A DNA stretch of 64,000 bases from Gordius sp. MW1 (taxonomy: Eukaryota > Nematomorpha > Gordioida > Gordea > Gordiidae), in assembly GCA_964036665.1 (NCBI GenBank), contig OZ038527.1, positions 26,019,901 to 26,083,900 of the forward strand, in the 5' to 3' direction. Every line of letters starts with the position of its first letter. Within the stretch, counting starts at the first letter, position 1. Of this stretch, positions 1 to 9,674 are shown piece after piece. The notes beneath the pieces are model-generated. The model was not told the origin of the DNA and made no database searches. It worked only from the letters and a program-made list of their open reading frames with translations. The position numbers and the translations under genes were made by a program.

Positions 1-395
1 ATCGGATTCAGATTCATATCGCGCAAACTTATCTTTGTCCAAAAATCCGTTTCAATTTCATGGTAAAACTCAGTTTTAATTATTTTGTTTTTTGATAGTT
101 AAAAACATTTTTTGCATGTTTCAACCCTTGAGATTAAATTAAACTTTGCTGAAACCTAAAAATTTAAAAACATACAACATTTAGGTTTAGGAAAAATTTT
201 GTATCTTACAAAGTCGCTGTTATGTTATGCATCTGATATGTAAATCTGCTGTGAATTCCAAGTTAATACACGCCTATGTTATAACCAGTAAGTACGACGA
301 TTTTTAGTGCAAAATCCGATATTAAGACAAGCCTTTAGAAGGGTTGTTAATACCACATAAGAGCTGGGCTATCAGTTTCGTAAGCAAATATTTAC
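1..395. other. Probable first intron of the LRR gene; no feature recognised
   Basis: This AT-rich stretch begins with the donor on the minus strand and has no readable exon continuing the LRR protein. Nothing else is supported here. Confidence 0.5.
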
Positions 396-1251
396 AAGCT
401 AAGGATAATTCTTGGAGTTTGGGTAAGCCTGCGAAAGCCCAACGTCCTAAACCCTTTATCCCATTGTAATCGAGTAGAAGGGTGGCCAGGCGAGGGGGTG
501 AGGCTGAGGGCGGATCGAACCACCCCCTCGCATCTATGTGGGTCAGGAAGTTACGCCCCAAATTTAGCCACCTCAGGGTGCGAAGGTTGGCAAACGCCCC
601 GCCCGTCACGTGATTCAGGAGGTTGTGGGATAGGTCGAGCGCCTCTAGGGATCGCAGCCCGAGGAATAAGCCTCCGCCGCCACCCGTCAATCGCGTTAAC
701 CGGTTTTCGCTTAAACGCAGACCTACGAGGCTTTCGAGATGGTGGAACGGGGCGACTCCATCGCCCGCTGCCGCCCCTCCTTCGATTATCTTGTTGTCGG
801 ATAGGTCTAAAATTAATAAACTCCTCGGCAAAGCGGCAATTTTGAAAGACATTTCGGCTAAGGTCAGTTTTTTGAGGGCCTCGTTGGCCCCCAAATCGAG
901 CCATTTCATATTTATCCCCTGGGCGCCCGCCGCAATCAGCTGATTGGGCGGAGTCCTGCCGCCCCCTCGGCAATCGACCCTCCAAGAGTCGGAGTTTAGT
1001 TGACAATTAGTTGATGGAGATTCCACATTTAATTGCCACGTGACTCGAAGGGCCCGAATCGCCAAGTTCGCGGCGCCGGGCCTTAGGCAATCGCATTTAC
1101 AGACCCCGGCCGGACGGCATAGTTCCTCGAAGGCGGCTGCGGATGAATACAATCGCTGGACCGGTTCGTCCGCACATACCAAACGATCGGTCGATTCGAA
1201 CCAAATGATAATCAGTGCCAATATGGCCGCCGGCTTTAAGAATTTAAACAT
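396..1251 (-). CDS. Secreted leucine-rich-repeat protein, first coding exon (gene continues beyond)
   Basis: The protein starts with a clear signal peptide (MFKFLKPAAILALIIIWFES, residues 1-20, cleavage probably near CAD at 26-28). A cysteine-containing N-terminal region follows (about 45-100, with CKCDC). Then come about six leucine-rich repeats: LLILDLSDNKI, LVGLRLSENRL, LEALDLSHNLL, LRWLNLGRNFL, LATLLLDYNGI and a partial LQELSL. The consensus LxxLxLxxNxL indicates an extracellular or cell-surface binding protein of the Slit/Toll/chaoptin type; the ligand cannot be told. After codon 285 a good donor (GTAAAT at 395-390) interrupts the frame, so the reading beyond it (to 322) is intron and later exons lie to the left, probably outside the window. 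Loops between repeats are unusually Gly/Ala-rich (GGAAAGDG, TGGGGG). The exon is much more GC-rich than its surroundings. Seen: frame, signal, repeats. Inferred: splice site and secretion. Confidence 0.8.
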
Positions 1252-3195
1252 GGCCTAGCCTTACTCTTGCGGTTTCTAGACTTTTCATACAATCCTTTTT
1301 GATATTTTGCCGAATTATTGTGGGGTCGGGGGGACTTTGTTATTGAGCCTATGATATTGTCTTGCGACGAGAATGGTTAAAGTACGAATTCGTTGATGAT
1401 ACTTTCACAAAAGTGAACTATGCAATTTATAGTATCGAATTGAATTTTAGTCTATAGATAGGTTCTATTCATTCATATGTTGCCTGAATTTTTACCAGTT
1501 CCTCCATCTAGAGTATTCATTAGGCCAAAACAAATGAGGAGAATGGGGGGCGTTGATTGCATTTTTGTTTTTTCGGTCATTTATAACTTTACAACAACTA
1601 TTAATGATTCAAGGTAAAAGGGATCTTTTGCTTCTTCATTAAATCACGTATCGATTTTTTTTAATGTTTAAAGTATATTGTATACACTATCTACTTACAA
1701 ACACACATCACTAACCCTTTAACGCTCATGTCGTCATGGTAGTTTATAATAGTGACGCTCGTGGGCTGGATCGGATTTAGAGTGGGGGGGGGGGGCAAAA
1801 TGATTATAGTGATTTAAGCCATAATTAAATTTTGAATAATTGTTAGATTTTAAGGGGGTGCCACCCCCTGGCTAAGGCTTGAAAGAAATATGATCGAAAT
1901 AAAAATATGTCGAATAAATCCAAATCTCCCCATGTTTCTCCTTAGTTTAGGTTAGGGATTAGTTAAGCTTTTAGTCAAGTTCGTAATCCATCTATTGTGA
2001 TTGGACTTTAATCCCACCCCTGGAAATGTGTCGAATGTCATGATATTTTTGGAAATTAAATTTATACCTACATACCATTTCATCTGTTTTACGCATATAG
2101 TTTTGAAAATTTGCAGAAATAATACATTCTCCTTCACTTAATTTTTGGAATAGTTTTTGTAAAAAAAATTCGCAGACGATCTTTTAGAAGTTTATTAAAT
2201 AAGTTAAAGACGAAACTTTTTTTGATTTTGTTTGTTTGTTATATTATTTCTTATACTTATATGTACATAGTTAAGCTAGTGTTATATTGGTTTTTAAAGC
2301 AATTTACAGCTGTGAATTTTTGTTTGTCTCAAGTAATTAATGATTAAAAATTATTATTAACTCTATTTTGGAAGCTGTTATGATTGTAATTTTATTTCAA
2401 AATGGGTACATAAAGAAGCCGTAAATAACAAGTGATATGTGAAAGTTAACAACTTTTGTAACCTGGCATTTCTACGATAAACTTTGAAATTAAGATATAA
2501 ATCCTTATTTTAATCGCAATCATTATATTTTTTTCAATTTTTAAGGAAGTTAGATAATAATTTTTTAGGCATCCAAAAAATGATAAAGAATTTATAGATT
2601 TACATTAAGTTTATAACTTCTTAAGATGTGTTATATCTTCACCAAAAATTGAATTATTTTTGCATATATTTAGCCAAGTCTCACACATTTTGCTGCTATA
2701 TTTAACATAAACTGTAGTTCGACGCACTTTCTCTAATCTTAAATTATTCAGTTCTTCTCACTAGAGTAACATCTTTCACAATAGCATCTTCGAGTTACTG
2801 GATGTTCTTAAAAAATTATCTCGATTTTGGACCAAAAAATTATGTAACAATAACAAGTGTCGACCAGAAAGGCCCGGCCCGTTGCCCGACCTTGGCCATC
2901 CGGCCCACGGGGACAGCCGTCAAATAGATTTTCGGGCGGGCTCGGGTCGGCACCCTAACAAAAATTGGACAATCGGACTAAATGAGATTTTTCCTTATAG
3001 CATATTAATTTTGTCACCTTTTTAACCAATTGTTTAATATTTAATTATCTAAATTCTTATCACCCCTAAAAAATAAAATTTAAATGAGCACTTTTTGGGA
3101 AACATGACGAAACTACTACTACAAATTTAAACAAATCTCACCCCTGGTCGAGGAGGCTTCGGGATAAATGTTTACCCATAGCTATGCCTAATACA
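1252..3195. other. Intergenic space between divergent LRR and IMMP2L-like genes
   Basis: It separates the LRR start (minus) from the visible IMMP2L exons (plus), so it should hold both promoters and perhaps the missing 5' exons of the peptidase; I could not find an exon coding its N-terminal membrane segment or catalytic serine. It contains a decayed copy of the GGGCGTAGCC element near 1760-1880, a GC-rich GCCCG/CGGGC fragment at about 2856-2960, and a 13-bp word CTATGCAATTTAT at 1418 that recurs elsewhere. Confidence 0.5.
1760..1880. repeat. Degenerate GGGCGTAGCC-type hAT MITE (family B)
   Basis: The core, a G tract followed by CAAAATGATTA, TTTAAGCCATAATT and CCACCCCCTGGCTA, matches the interior of the intact copies near 3.7, 5.7 and 9.3 kb. 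Both terminal repeats are decayed. Confidence 0.5.
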
Positions 3196-3377
3196 AGTAC
3201 TAAAACGGCTGGGTTATGTTAGGTCGACCTTTGATTTTAGGCGATCAAACATATAAACAAACCAAAAAGATTTTTGGTCTGTTTGACTGGCTCTTTGGTC
3301 AAACATTTGGTCGGTTGATGTTAAATCAGCTAAAACCAATGGCCGACCAAACAAAACCAGCTGTTTTTACAACACTA
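3196..3377. repeat. GTCGAC-type palindromic hAT MITE (family A)
   Basis: The left arm ACGGCTGGGTTATGTTAGGT faces an inverted right arm that ends in TTTTTACAACACTA. The inner arms carry GTCGACC and inverted GGTCGAC/GGCCGAC words. The family consensus end is TAGTGTTGTAAAAACGGCTG. Confidence 0.7.
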
Positions 3378-3494
3378 CCTAATACCCACCAAATTTAGGT
3401 TTTCTCAAAAAATTTGTATGGCAGATTTGGCAAGAACCTTACGTATATATGATATGATATAAATTCACAGGATAAAATATATCTATAATTAATT

Positions 3495-3515
3495 CATAAA
3501 TTGCATAGCAATTAA
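3495..3515 (+). other. Recurrent 21-bp near-palindromic motif, copy 1
   Basis: The core is AATTGC-ATA-GCAATT, preceded by CATA and followed by AA. The same 21 bases occur exactly in introns of the LMBR1 and Rho genes. Here it sits 55 bp upstream of an IMMP2L-like exon. Function unknown. Confidence 0.6.
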
Positions 3516-3569
3516 TATTGTGTTCCTATTTATCCAAATTCTGTATCATCTCTGTTTATCTTAAACAAG

Positions 3570-6500
3570 GTCGCCCCACAACCCACGTCAAAATCTCATT
3601 AAACGCGTGATAGCTTTGGAAAACGAAATTATACAGTAAGTAACAGCAGAATCATTATAAAGTTAGCTTAGGCCATGGGCGTAGCCAGGATTAAATTTAG
3701 GGGGGGGGGGGGGGCTAATTCATAATTTTGCGAAATTTTGCCCATACTTATATTAATTTATAAAGGATTTTTGGATTTAGAGGGGGGCACCCCTCCCCCC
3801 TGGCTACGCCCATGGCTTTGTCTTGTTAATCTAGAGGACGAAATAATTAATTTTACTATTTTCTTATTAAAGGTCTTGTTAAATATGTAAGAATTTATAT
3901 TGAACAGGGAGTGGAAGCTGCTGAAGGTTATAACTATATACAACATAGATTGCTCATGTCATTTTGTTTCATATGGTAAGGTACGTACTATTAAATCCGC
4001 CATTTTTAACTCGTGTCTTCTGCAGTGTCCCCCATTATTAAAACGGAAAAAGTGAATTTACCTTACTCATTCATTAGCTAATAAATGAAAAAAAATGTTA
4101 ATAAATGATTTTTTAATAAACTGCAAATCAGAGGTCAGATTTGTTAGGAATTTTATGCCCGAACCCGGCCTGGTTCAATTTTTTGACCTCATTGCCCGCC
4201 CGAACCCTTCTAGGGGTACGCCCGGGCCCGCCCGAACCCTTCTAGGGGTACGCCCGGGCCCGCCCGAAACATTAGAGCTGCCCGAAATGCCCGGCCCGAT
4301 ATATCAAATTTGCCTGTTGGGCCCGAAATTTTGCGATCTCAAATTCTTTCCACCATTATTAAAGAAATAAGCATTAAATTAATGGCATATTGAATAAAAC
4401 AAATACAACAATATTTTATTATCCCGGACATAATCTAATTTCCTACATTATTTAAAAGTCGAATGATTTTTCCAAATAAAACTTTTGATCTTTAATTTTA
4501 ATCCTAATGGTTCAAAAAAACGTAGTGTTTGGTCTTTCTAAAAAATCTGGCCAGAGTTTCTTTAAAATATTGTTATCACTGGCAAACCGCTCTAGATCAC
4601 AATATTTTAATATATTAATTGTTAATGCATTTAGGTACAAACATGTTAGAACGTTTAAATTTTATAACAGCAAGATATTAATTAAATGCAGCCGATGTCC
4701 TTGAAAATATTTATATAGCAATTTAATTAAGTTTTACATATTTTATAGATAATCTTACAATAAACAAAATTATACTCCCCTTTGGGTTAACCCGTTAAAG
4801 GCCCTACCCTATGAATAAACTTCTTAATGAATAAAATTAGTCAATCTGTGCTCTTAGAACTTACATTTTTGATAAAAAACCAAATTTATAAATAGAGTTT
4901 AAATGTTAACACTTGCACGCATTGTGTCAATTTGGGATGACGCTTTTGTATTATAGATAGACGGCACATTTGAATTACGAACAATGAATTTTTTTAATCC
5001 TTTCCATGAACGTTGCTAGGGATAAGGACTTGATGGAAATAGATTGGTTCGGGCAAAAATTATAAAAATAACTTGGGGACAGATGGCGAATCAAGTTTCT
5101 TAACTCTTTCAGCATTTTTATATACAATCAAATAAAAATGTAACAAAATAACACATAATCTAAAAAATTTTATTAAGCCCGAATTGCTCGAATCCTATCA
5201 TCGTGCCCGCCCGGGCCCGCCCGATAATAAAAATTTAGCTCAGTTGCCCGGCCCACGGGCCGGGCAATCTGGTCTCTGCTGCAAATGGCACTAAATTGCT
5301 TAAACATAACATCATCACAGTATTTTTATGAATCGTGTAAATGTTATACTTTTAAAATGCTGTTTTAAATATTTAACTAATATTTTTTTGCATTTAGTTT
5401 TAAAAATACTTTAATTAATCAAATTACTAATATAATCTATATGTCCTTCCCTTCCCTTATTATTGCACATTTCAAAATGGCGGAAAAGGGGTACACTCAT
5501 TTAACGTTGATGAGCAGTCTATCTATCATCTAGTCTATGGTTATATATTTACAGCTGTATTAAATTTAAATAGTAAATTTTATAAATAACAATTTTCAAT
5601 TATCCTGTGTTAGCCTTAAAGATTAGCTTTTCAATTTTTGAAAATTATTCTATCGGTCAATCGATCAGCGACTTTACTTATGATCATGGGCGTAGCCAAG
5701 GGCTGCCCCCCCTCTATATCCAAAAATTTGTTGAAATTCATTAAAATTATGGCTAAACTTTCGCAAAAATTATCATTTTGCCCCTCTCTAAATAATTCCC
5801 TTTGAATCCAATCCTGGCTACGCCCATGCTTGTGATAGTTATGATTTTTCGTGGGGTTCAAATATTTCATATTAACTTTAGGCTGCGTTTCGCTTTTTGG
5901 CTATGACTATTATTCAGATATATATATTGTAAAATGCTTGCAAATTTAAAGCACATAATTTAGATTCATAAATTTAATGGTCACGCGAAGTTGTTTATAA
6001 TTAGGCACGACAGGTGAAAATAATTGGAAGCGGTCTAGTCTAGTTGTGGCTAGTAGTTTTAGTCGACTAAACATAGACAGACCAAATTTTGGAATTTTGG
6101 GTGTATATTTTTATTAATCGACCTCTAAGCCCGAAATTGGAAAAATAGACTAGAGTCGACCGTTAGTCCTAGTTATACCAAAGGTGGTCGACCAAGCAAA
6201 ACATAGCCATTTTTACAACACTAGTCTCTAGACATCGGACAATTATTACACGCAACAAAAAATGCTGTTAATTAGGGGGATTTTTTATAGATAAATTGAT
6301 GAATCCTTATAGATAATTACGTTTTGTTATGCGTAAAGCATTTCGTAATTGGCAAATATGAAAGTTGCAAAGTGTGAATGTATTATAGATACACATACAA
6401 CTTATGTAAAAACGGCTGGGTTTTGTTTGGTCGACCTTCGGTGTTAGTCGACTAAACATAGACAGACCAACGGATTTTAGTCTACCAAAACCTATGGTAG

Positions 6501-7922
6501 ATCAAGCGAAACCTAACCAACCGTGTTTAAAACACTAATAGATACTTGCTCTCCCCCCCCCCCCGGTAAGTGTTTATATTTTCACATTTTATATGACGTG
6601 CCATGGGCGTAGCCAGCATTGGAATTAGAGGGGGGGGGCACTAATGATTTAGGGAGGGGCAAAATGATCTTTTTGGCTAATTTTAGCCATAAATCGCACA
6701 AAAAATTTGGATTTAGAGGGGGAGCAGCCCCCCACCCTTCCTGCACCCCCCCCCCCCCTTGTTACGTCCATGTCACGTGCTCATTTTTGAATTTTGCTCG
6801 TTGCTCAACACAGGACTCCGCTCTACAAAAAGCCCGTTGTTAAAGTACCCGTAGGTCACTGTTGGGTCGAAGGTGATAACAAGCTCAACAGTTTCGATAG
6901 CAACGTATTCGGACCAGTAATTTGATCACATTAAATTTTGGACATGAGATTTAGTTTAAAAATTAACTTTTTACCACGTTGTCCAAACGAAATGCACTGG
7001 AAAAGCTGTTATGCAACGTTAATTCAGTAAATTAAATAAGGTTTTTTTAACCCTTTCATTCAAGTAGATGGTGGTTTTGTTGTAAAAATGTCGGGGTTTT
7101 GTTAACGGCCGCCTTTGGTCTGTTTTTTAAATTTGGACTAAGCCTAGTGGTCCACTATGAAAAATAGACACCAAAAAAAGGTTTTGGTTTGTTTATGTTT
7201 AGTCGACCAATACCAAGGCTCGACCAAACAAAGCCCAGCCGTTTTCACAACACAAATGAATGCAGTTAAAAACCTTTACTCCCTTTGTTTTAGCTTAAGT
7301 TGATTTTTATGCAAATTAAATTAATAATATTTATACATTAACGATAAATAAGTCCGGTTTGATAAGACACTTTGAGTAGTCTATCTCTGACCAAGATAGT
7401 TTTTAACAACCTGTTAACTACCCTAAACGGGTTCGTGTTGCAAAAACGGTTGGGTTTTGTTTAGTCGACCTTCGGTTTAGTCGACCTCTAGTCTTAGTCG
7501 AACCACTAAGATCGACCTAACAAGAACCAGCCGTTTTCACAACACTAAAACGAATCAATAAAGTGAGCTCGTCTAAGTATGATTAATATAAGTCACTATT
7601 GACTATCAAAGAGGCACTGTTATTTACAAGATTAAACTGCCATCGAGAACATTACAAAATATAAATTTAACGATCCTTTAGAATGTTAGATTTAAAAAAA
7701 TATCTTGGTTAAACCTTGGATATACGTTTTAAAAGTCGTATACATATTTTTACAAAAAGTCATAGTTTTTCTTGTTTTATGTGTTTCCAGATCCCGATAG
7801 GACTTATATCTAGCCGAGCCTCTTGCATAGTTTGGCCACCCGGTCGCTGGCAAAAGCTTGAGCTCGATTACGACCCCCATCGTCAAACTCACCCGTTTTG
7901 GTTGTGGAAAAACTTTTTCTAA
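3570..7922 (+). CDS. IMMP2L: IMMP2L-like mitochondrial inner-membrane peptidase, three 3' exons
   Basis: Exons 3570-3635, 6814-6916 and 7791-7922 join in frame (phases 2 and 0) and encode the C-terminal two thirds of an S26-type peptidase that cleaves sorting signals of proteins at the outer face of the mitochondrial inner membrane. Family hallmarks are [13 protein letters not shown] with the catalytic-dyad lysine, [14 protein letters not shown] followed by SFDSNVFGP, then [10 protein letters not shown] and [10 protein letters not shown]. The length after the family end is about 15 residues more than in human IMMP2L ([10 protein letters not shown] tail). Exons with the membrane anchor and catalytic Ser were not found; they should lie between 1252 and 3570. 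The introns are 3.2 kb and 0.9 kb and packed with MITEs. The exons are GC-richer than flanking DNA and have no stops, so the gene looks functional. A LINE poly(A) junction lies 58 bp after the stop. Family assignment is from remembered similarity. Confidence 0.82.
3674..3814. repeat. Family B hAT MITE
   Basis: Terminal inverted repeats CATGGGCGTAGCCAGG / CCTGGCTACGCCCATG bound a 141-bp element with G- and C-tracts just inside. Flanks GCTTAGGC and GCTTTGTC agree at 6 of 8 positions, which fits a decayed 8-bp target duplication. It sits in the first visible IMMP2L intron, 38 bp after the donor. Confidence 0.85.
3936..5538. mobile_element. Mutator-like MITE (family D), split by another element
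   Basis: The ends relate to ATAGACTAGATAGACTGCTC inverted repeats and the interior (AAAGTGAATTTACC, GGCACTAAATTGCTT, CACATTTCAAAATGGCGGAA) matches copies at 13.1, 19.2 and 49.9 kb, here in reverse orientation. Flanks GGTTATAACT and GGTTATATAT agree at 8 of 10 bases, as expected for a Mutator-type 9-11 bp duplication. Positions 4129-5278 are a later insertion. Confidence 0.7.
4129..5278. mobile_element. Non-autonomous hAT-like element with GCCCG repeats
   Basis: The element of 1150 bp is flanked by a perfect 8-bp duplication CTGCAAAT (4121-4128 and 5279-5286). The ends are imperfect inverted repeats, CAGAGGTCAGATTTG and the inverse of CAATCTGGTCTCTG. Just inside both ends lie clusters of GCCCG/CGGGC, including two copies of CCCTTCTAGGGGTACGCC in tandem. 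No transposase remains. Related ends occur at 42.2 kb. Confidence 0.8.
5685..5828. repeat. Family B hAT MITE
   Basis: The ends are CATGGGCGTAGCCAAGG and the inverse CTGGCTACGCCCATG. Flanks CTTATGAT and CTTGTGAT match at 7 of 8, giving the clearest 8-bp duplication of this family apart from 11.9 kb. Confidence 0.87.
6030..6223. repeat. Family A hAT MITE, left arm decayed
   Basis: The body has TTTTAGTCGACTAAACATAG and the right end ATTTTTACAACACTAG. The left end no longer shows the full family sequence, so that boundary is approximate. Confidence 0.55.
6402..6537. repeat. Family A hAT MITE
   Basis: The left arm ATGTAAAAACGGCTGGGTTT continues into TTGGTCGACC, and an inverted right arm ends ...TTTAAAACACTA. 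It is a shorter member than the copies at 3.2 and 17.9 kb. Confidence 0.7.
6602..6772. repeat. Family B hAT MITE
   Basis: The ends are CATGGGCGTAGCCAG and GTTACGTCCATG. Flanks TGACGTGC and TCACGTGC match at 7 of 8. G-rich and C-rich tracts lie inside. It ends 41 bp before an IMMP2L-like exon. Confidence 0.83.
7077..7254. repeat. Family A hAT MITE
   Basis: The left arm GTTGTAAAAATGTCGGGGTT and right arm AGCCCAGCCGTTTTCACAAC are inverted relatives, with CGACCAAACAAAG inside. The element lies in the last IMMP2L intron. Confidence 0.65.
7433..7547. repeat. Family A hAT MITE, short
   Basis: The arms CGTGTTGCAAAAACGGTTGG and CCGTTTTCACAACACTA enclose only about 75 bp. This is the second such element in the same intron. 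Confidence 0.7.
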
Positions 7923-7978
7923 CTCTACACACATATCCATATATACATTCCGGTAAATTTTGTCGGCTTTTTTAGCTC

Positions 7979-7980
<2 letters not shown>

Positions 7981-8060
<80 letters not shown>

Positions 8061-8623
8061 TTTATTTGTTAAAAATCCGCTGACAGTAATATAATATAAA
8101 TACATGAAATATAAAAGGCAAAATGCGCCGAATAAAATAATACACTATTCGGATATATCATCATCGAGGGGATCTTCCAAAATTGGCCAAGAATCCGCGA
8201 ACGATTTAAAGTTGTACTTGGCTATAAGAATACCAAGTCTTTGTTTTAGTAAAAAGGGTACCGAATGTTTAGACGGGGGAGAACGTCTTCCAACCTCTTT
8301 AAAAAAAGCTAAGGCCTGTTTGCCAAAGGTGCCTGAACACGAAGCAACCAATGGAATAAAAATATTTGAGGATAATAGGGCTTTGTATTTATTGGTTTTC
8401 CGCCCCTCTGCAACAGCTAAAGAATCATTGTTGCAGTTAGAGGGGGCAAATAGGTCAATACATGTGAAGTCCCATTTAAGGTGAAGACCATTGCTCCATG
8501 GGACTAAAGAAGATCCATCAGGACGCATACGTCCCTCCAAGGCGGGGTCCGATGGCTCCAAGATGGATGGAATCTTTATCATAACGGTAGATATCTCATT
8601 TCTTGTAAACCAATGAGTTGACA
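7981..8623 (-). mobile_element. LINE copy 2, 3' fragment with long A-tail
   Basis: On the minus strand this fragment encodes the C-terminal endonuclease-like domain of the same LINE seen at 9.7-11.3 kb (LEPSDPALEGRMRPDG, LKWDFTCIDLFAPSN, CSGTFGKQA, LLKQRLGILIAKYNF). It ends in an uninterrupted run of 76 T on the plus strand (7981-8056), that is a poly(A) tail, which marks a recent insertion. Coding similarity fades near 8620, where a family A MITE begins, so the 5' truncation point is hidden there. The insertion is just behind the IMMP2L-like stop codon. Confidence 0.8.
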
Positions 8624-8717
8624 TAGCGTTGTTAAAACCGCTGGGTTTAATTTTTGTTTGGTCCACCTTTGGTTTTAGTCGGCTAAACAAAAGCAGACCA
8701 AACCAAGAAAAACACTA
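8624..8717. repeat. Family A hAT MITE, truncated
   Basis: TAGCGTTGTTAAAACCGCTG followed by GGTTTTAGTCGGCTAAAC gives the left arm; the right arm is reduced to AAAAACACTA. It abuts the LINE fragment. Confidence 0.6.
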
Positions 8718-8734
8718 AATTAACATGTTTGACG

Positions 8735-9643
8735 TAGAGAACTGCACGGGTGGTCGGGTCGGGTTCGGGTTGAAATTTTAATATGCTTTCGGGTCGGGTC
8801 GGGTTGGATTTAAAGTGTCGGGTGAAGGGTTATGAATCTTACATTGCAGAGTACGCGGGACATATCTTTAAAAATAATGCTATTATGTATAATATTTTTT
8901 AATTAATATCGAAATGTATAATTGACGATCATTCATTAAGTTAATTAAATTCCCTTTTGTTTTTAAAAATCTGATTGTTTTAATTTGAATGCAAATTAAA
9001 ATTTGACTGGTGAAAGGTAAAATATATCAATAAAATAATATTTTTTAATTGTATTTAAATAGTGTGAAGTTGTAGTTCATTATTAATTTAAACTACATAA
9101 ATATATATTTATAAAACAAATAAGATTATGTTTAAATTTATTAAATGATTCATTTGCAAAACTCTATATTTGAAATTGAATGTGACCAGATACTGTATGC
9201 AAACATTTATATATATCTCTATTATAAATCATTAAAATAAATTTAGTAATCAAAATCTGTGGAATCAATTAGTTTCATAAATCGCACTTTAATTTGTCGA
9301 TTAAATTTTAAACATCCTCATGGGAGTAGCCAGGAAATTGAAATTAGAGGGGGGGGCAATAATAAGGGACCATTTTTTAAATTTTAGCCATAATTTGATA
9401 AAATATCTAAGATTTTTTGGATTTAGAGGGGGGCATCCGCCTGTCTCTGCCACCCCCTAGCTACGCCCATGCACACCGCAATTTTTCTTAGTCTCGCGTT
9501 GGATACCAAAATTTGAAACACGTTCGAAAGGGATTCGGCTAAAATTTTTTAACGCTTTCGTGTCGGGTTCCGGTTGAAAATTTTAAAATGCATTCGGGTC
9601 GGGTCGGGTTCGGGTTGAAAAAAAGTGACTTTACAGTTCTCTA
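8735..9643. mobile_element. Non-autonomous hAT-like element with GGGTC/GGGTT repeats (family E)
   Basis: The ends TAGAGAACTGCACGGG and the inverse of ACTTTACAGTTCTCTA are inverted repeats. Flanks GTTTGACG and GTTTGAAG match at 7 of 8. Pentamer-like runs GGGTCGGGTCGGGTTCGGGT lie inside both ends. Its right half holds a family B MITE (9319-9471) and became part of a 430-bp direct repeat when LINE copy 1 inserted. Confidence 0.75.
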
Positions 9644-9674
9644 GTTTGAAGGGGAAGGTTAAATTGTACAATTT
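9245..9674. repeat. 430-bp direct repeat, left copy, flanking LINE copy 1
   Basis: It repeats almost exactly at 11278-11707, with only a handful of substitutions and G-run differences. It starts AGTAATCAAAATCTGTGG and ends GTTAAATTGTACAATTT, immediately followed by the LINE A-tail (T tract). The LINE sits exactly between the two copies, so this looks like a target-site duplication of unusual length. Confidence 0.85.
9319..9471. repeat. Family B hAT MITE nested in the family E element
   Basis: The ends are CATGGGAGTAGCCAGG and CTAGCTACGCCCATG. The flanks do not show a duplication, so decay or loss has occurred. The same MITE appears again at 11352-11503 because of the 430-bp duplication. Confidence 0.8.

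Noticed and set aside
498-1258. Plus-strand and third-frame open frames opposite the LRR exon
   Set aside because: They are shadows of a GC-rich coding exon whose minus-strand frame has a signal peptide and LRRs.
8745-9620. GGGTCGGGTTCGGGTT as interstitial telomere sequence
   Set aside because: Runs are short, irregular and confined to the ends of a transposable element with target duplication.
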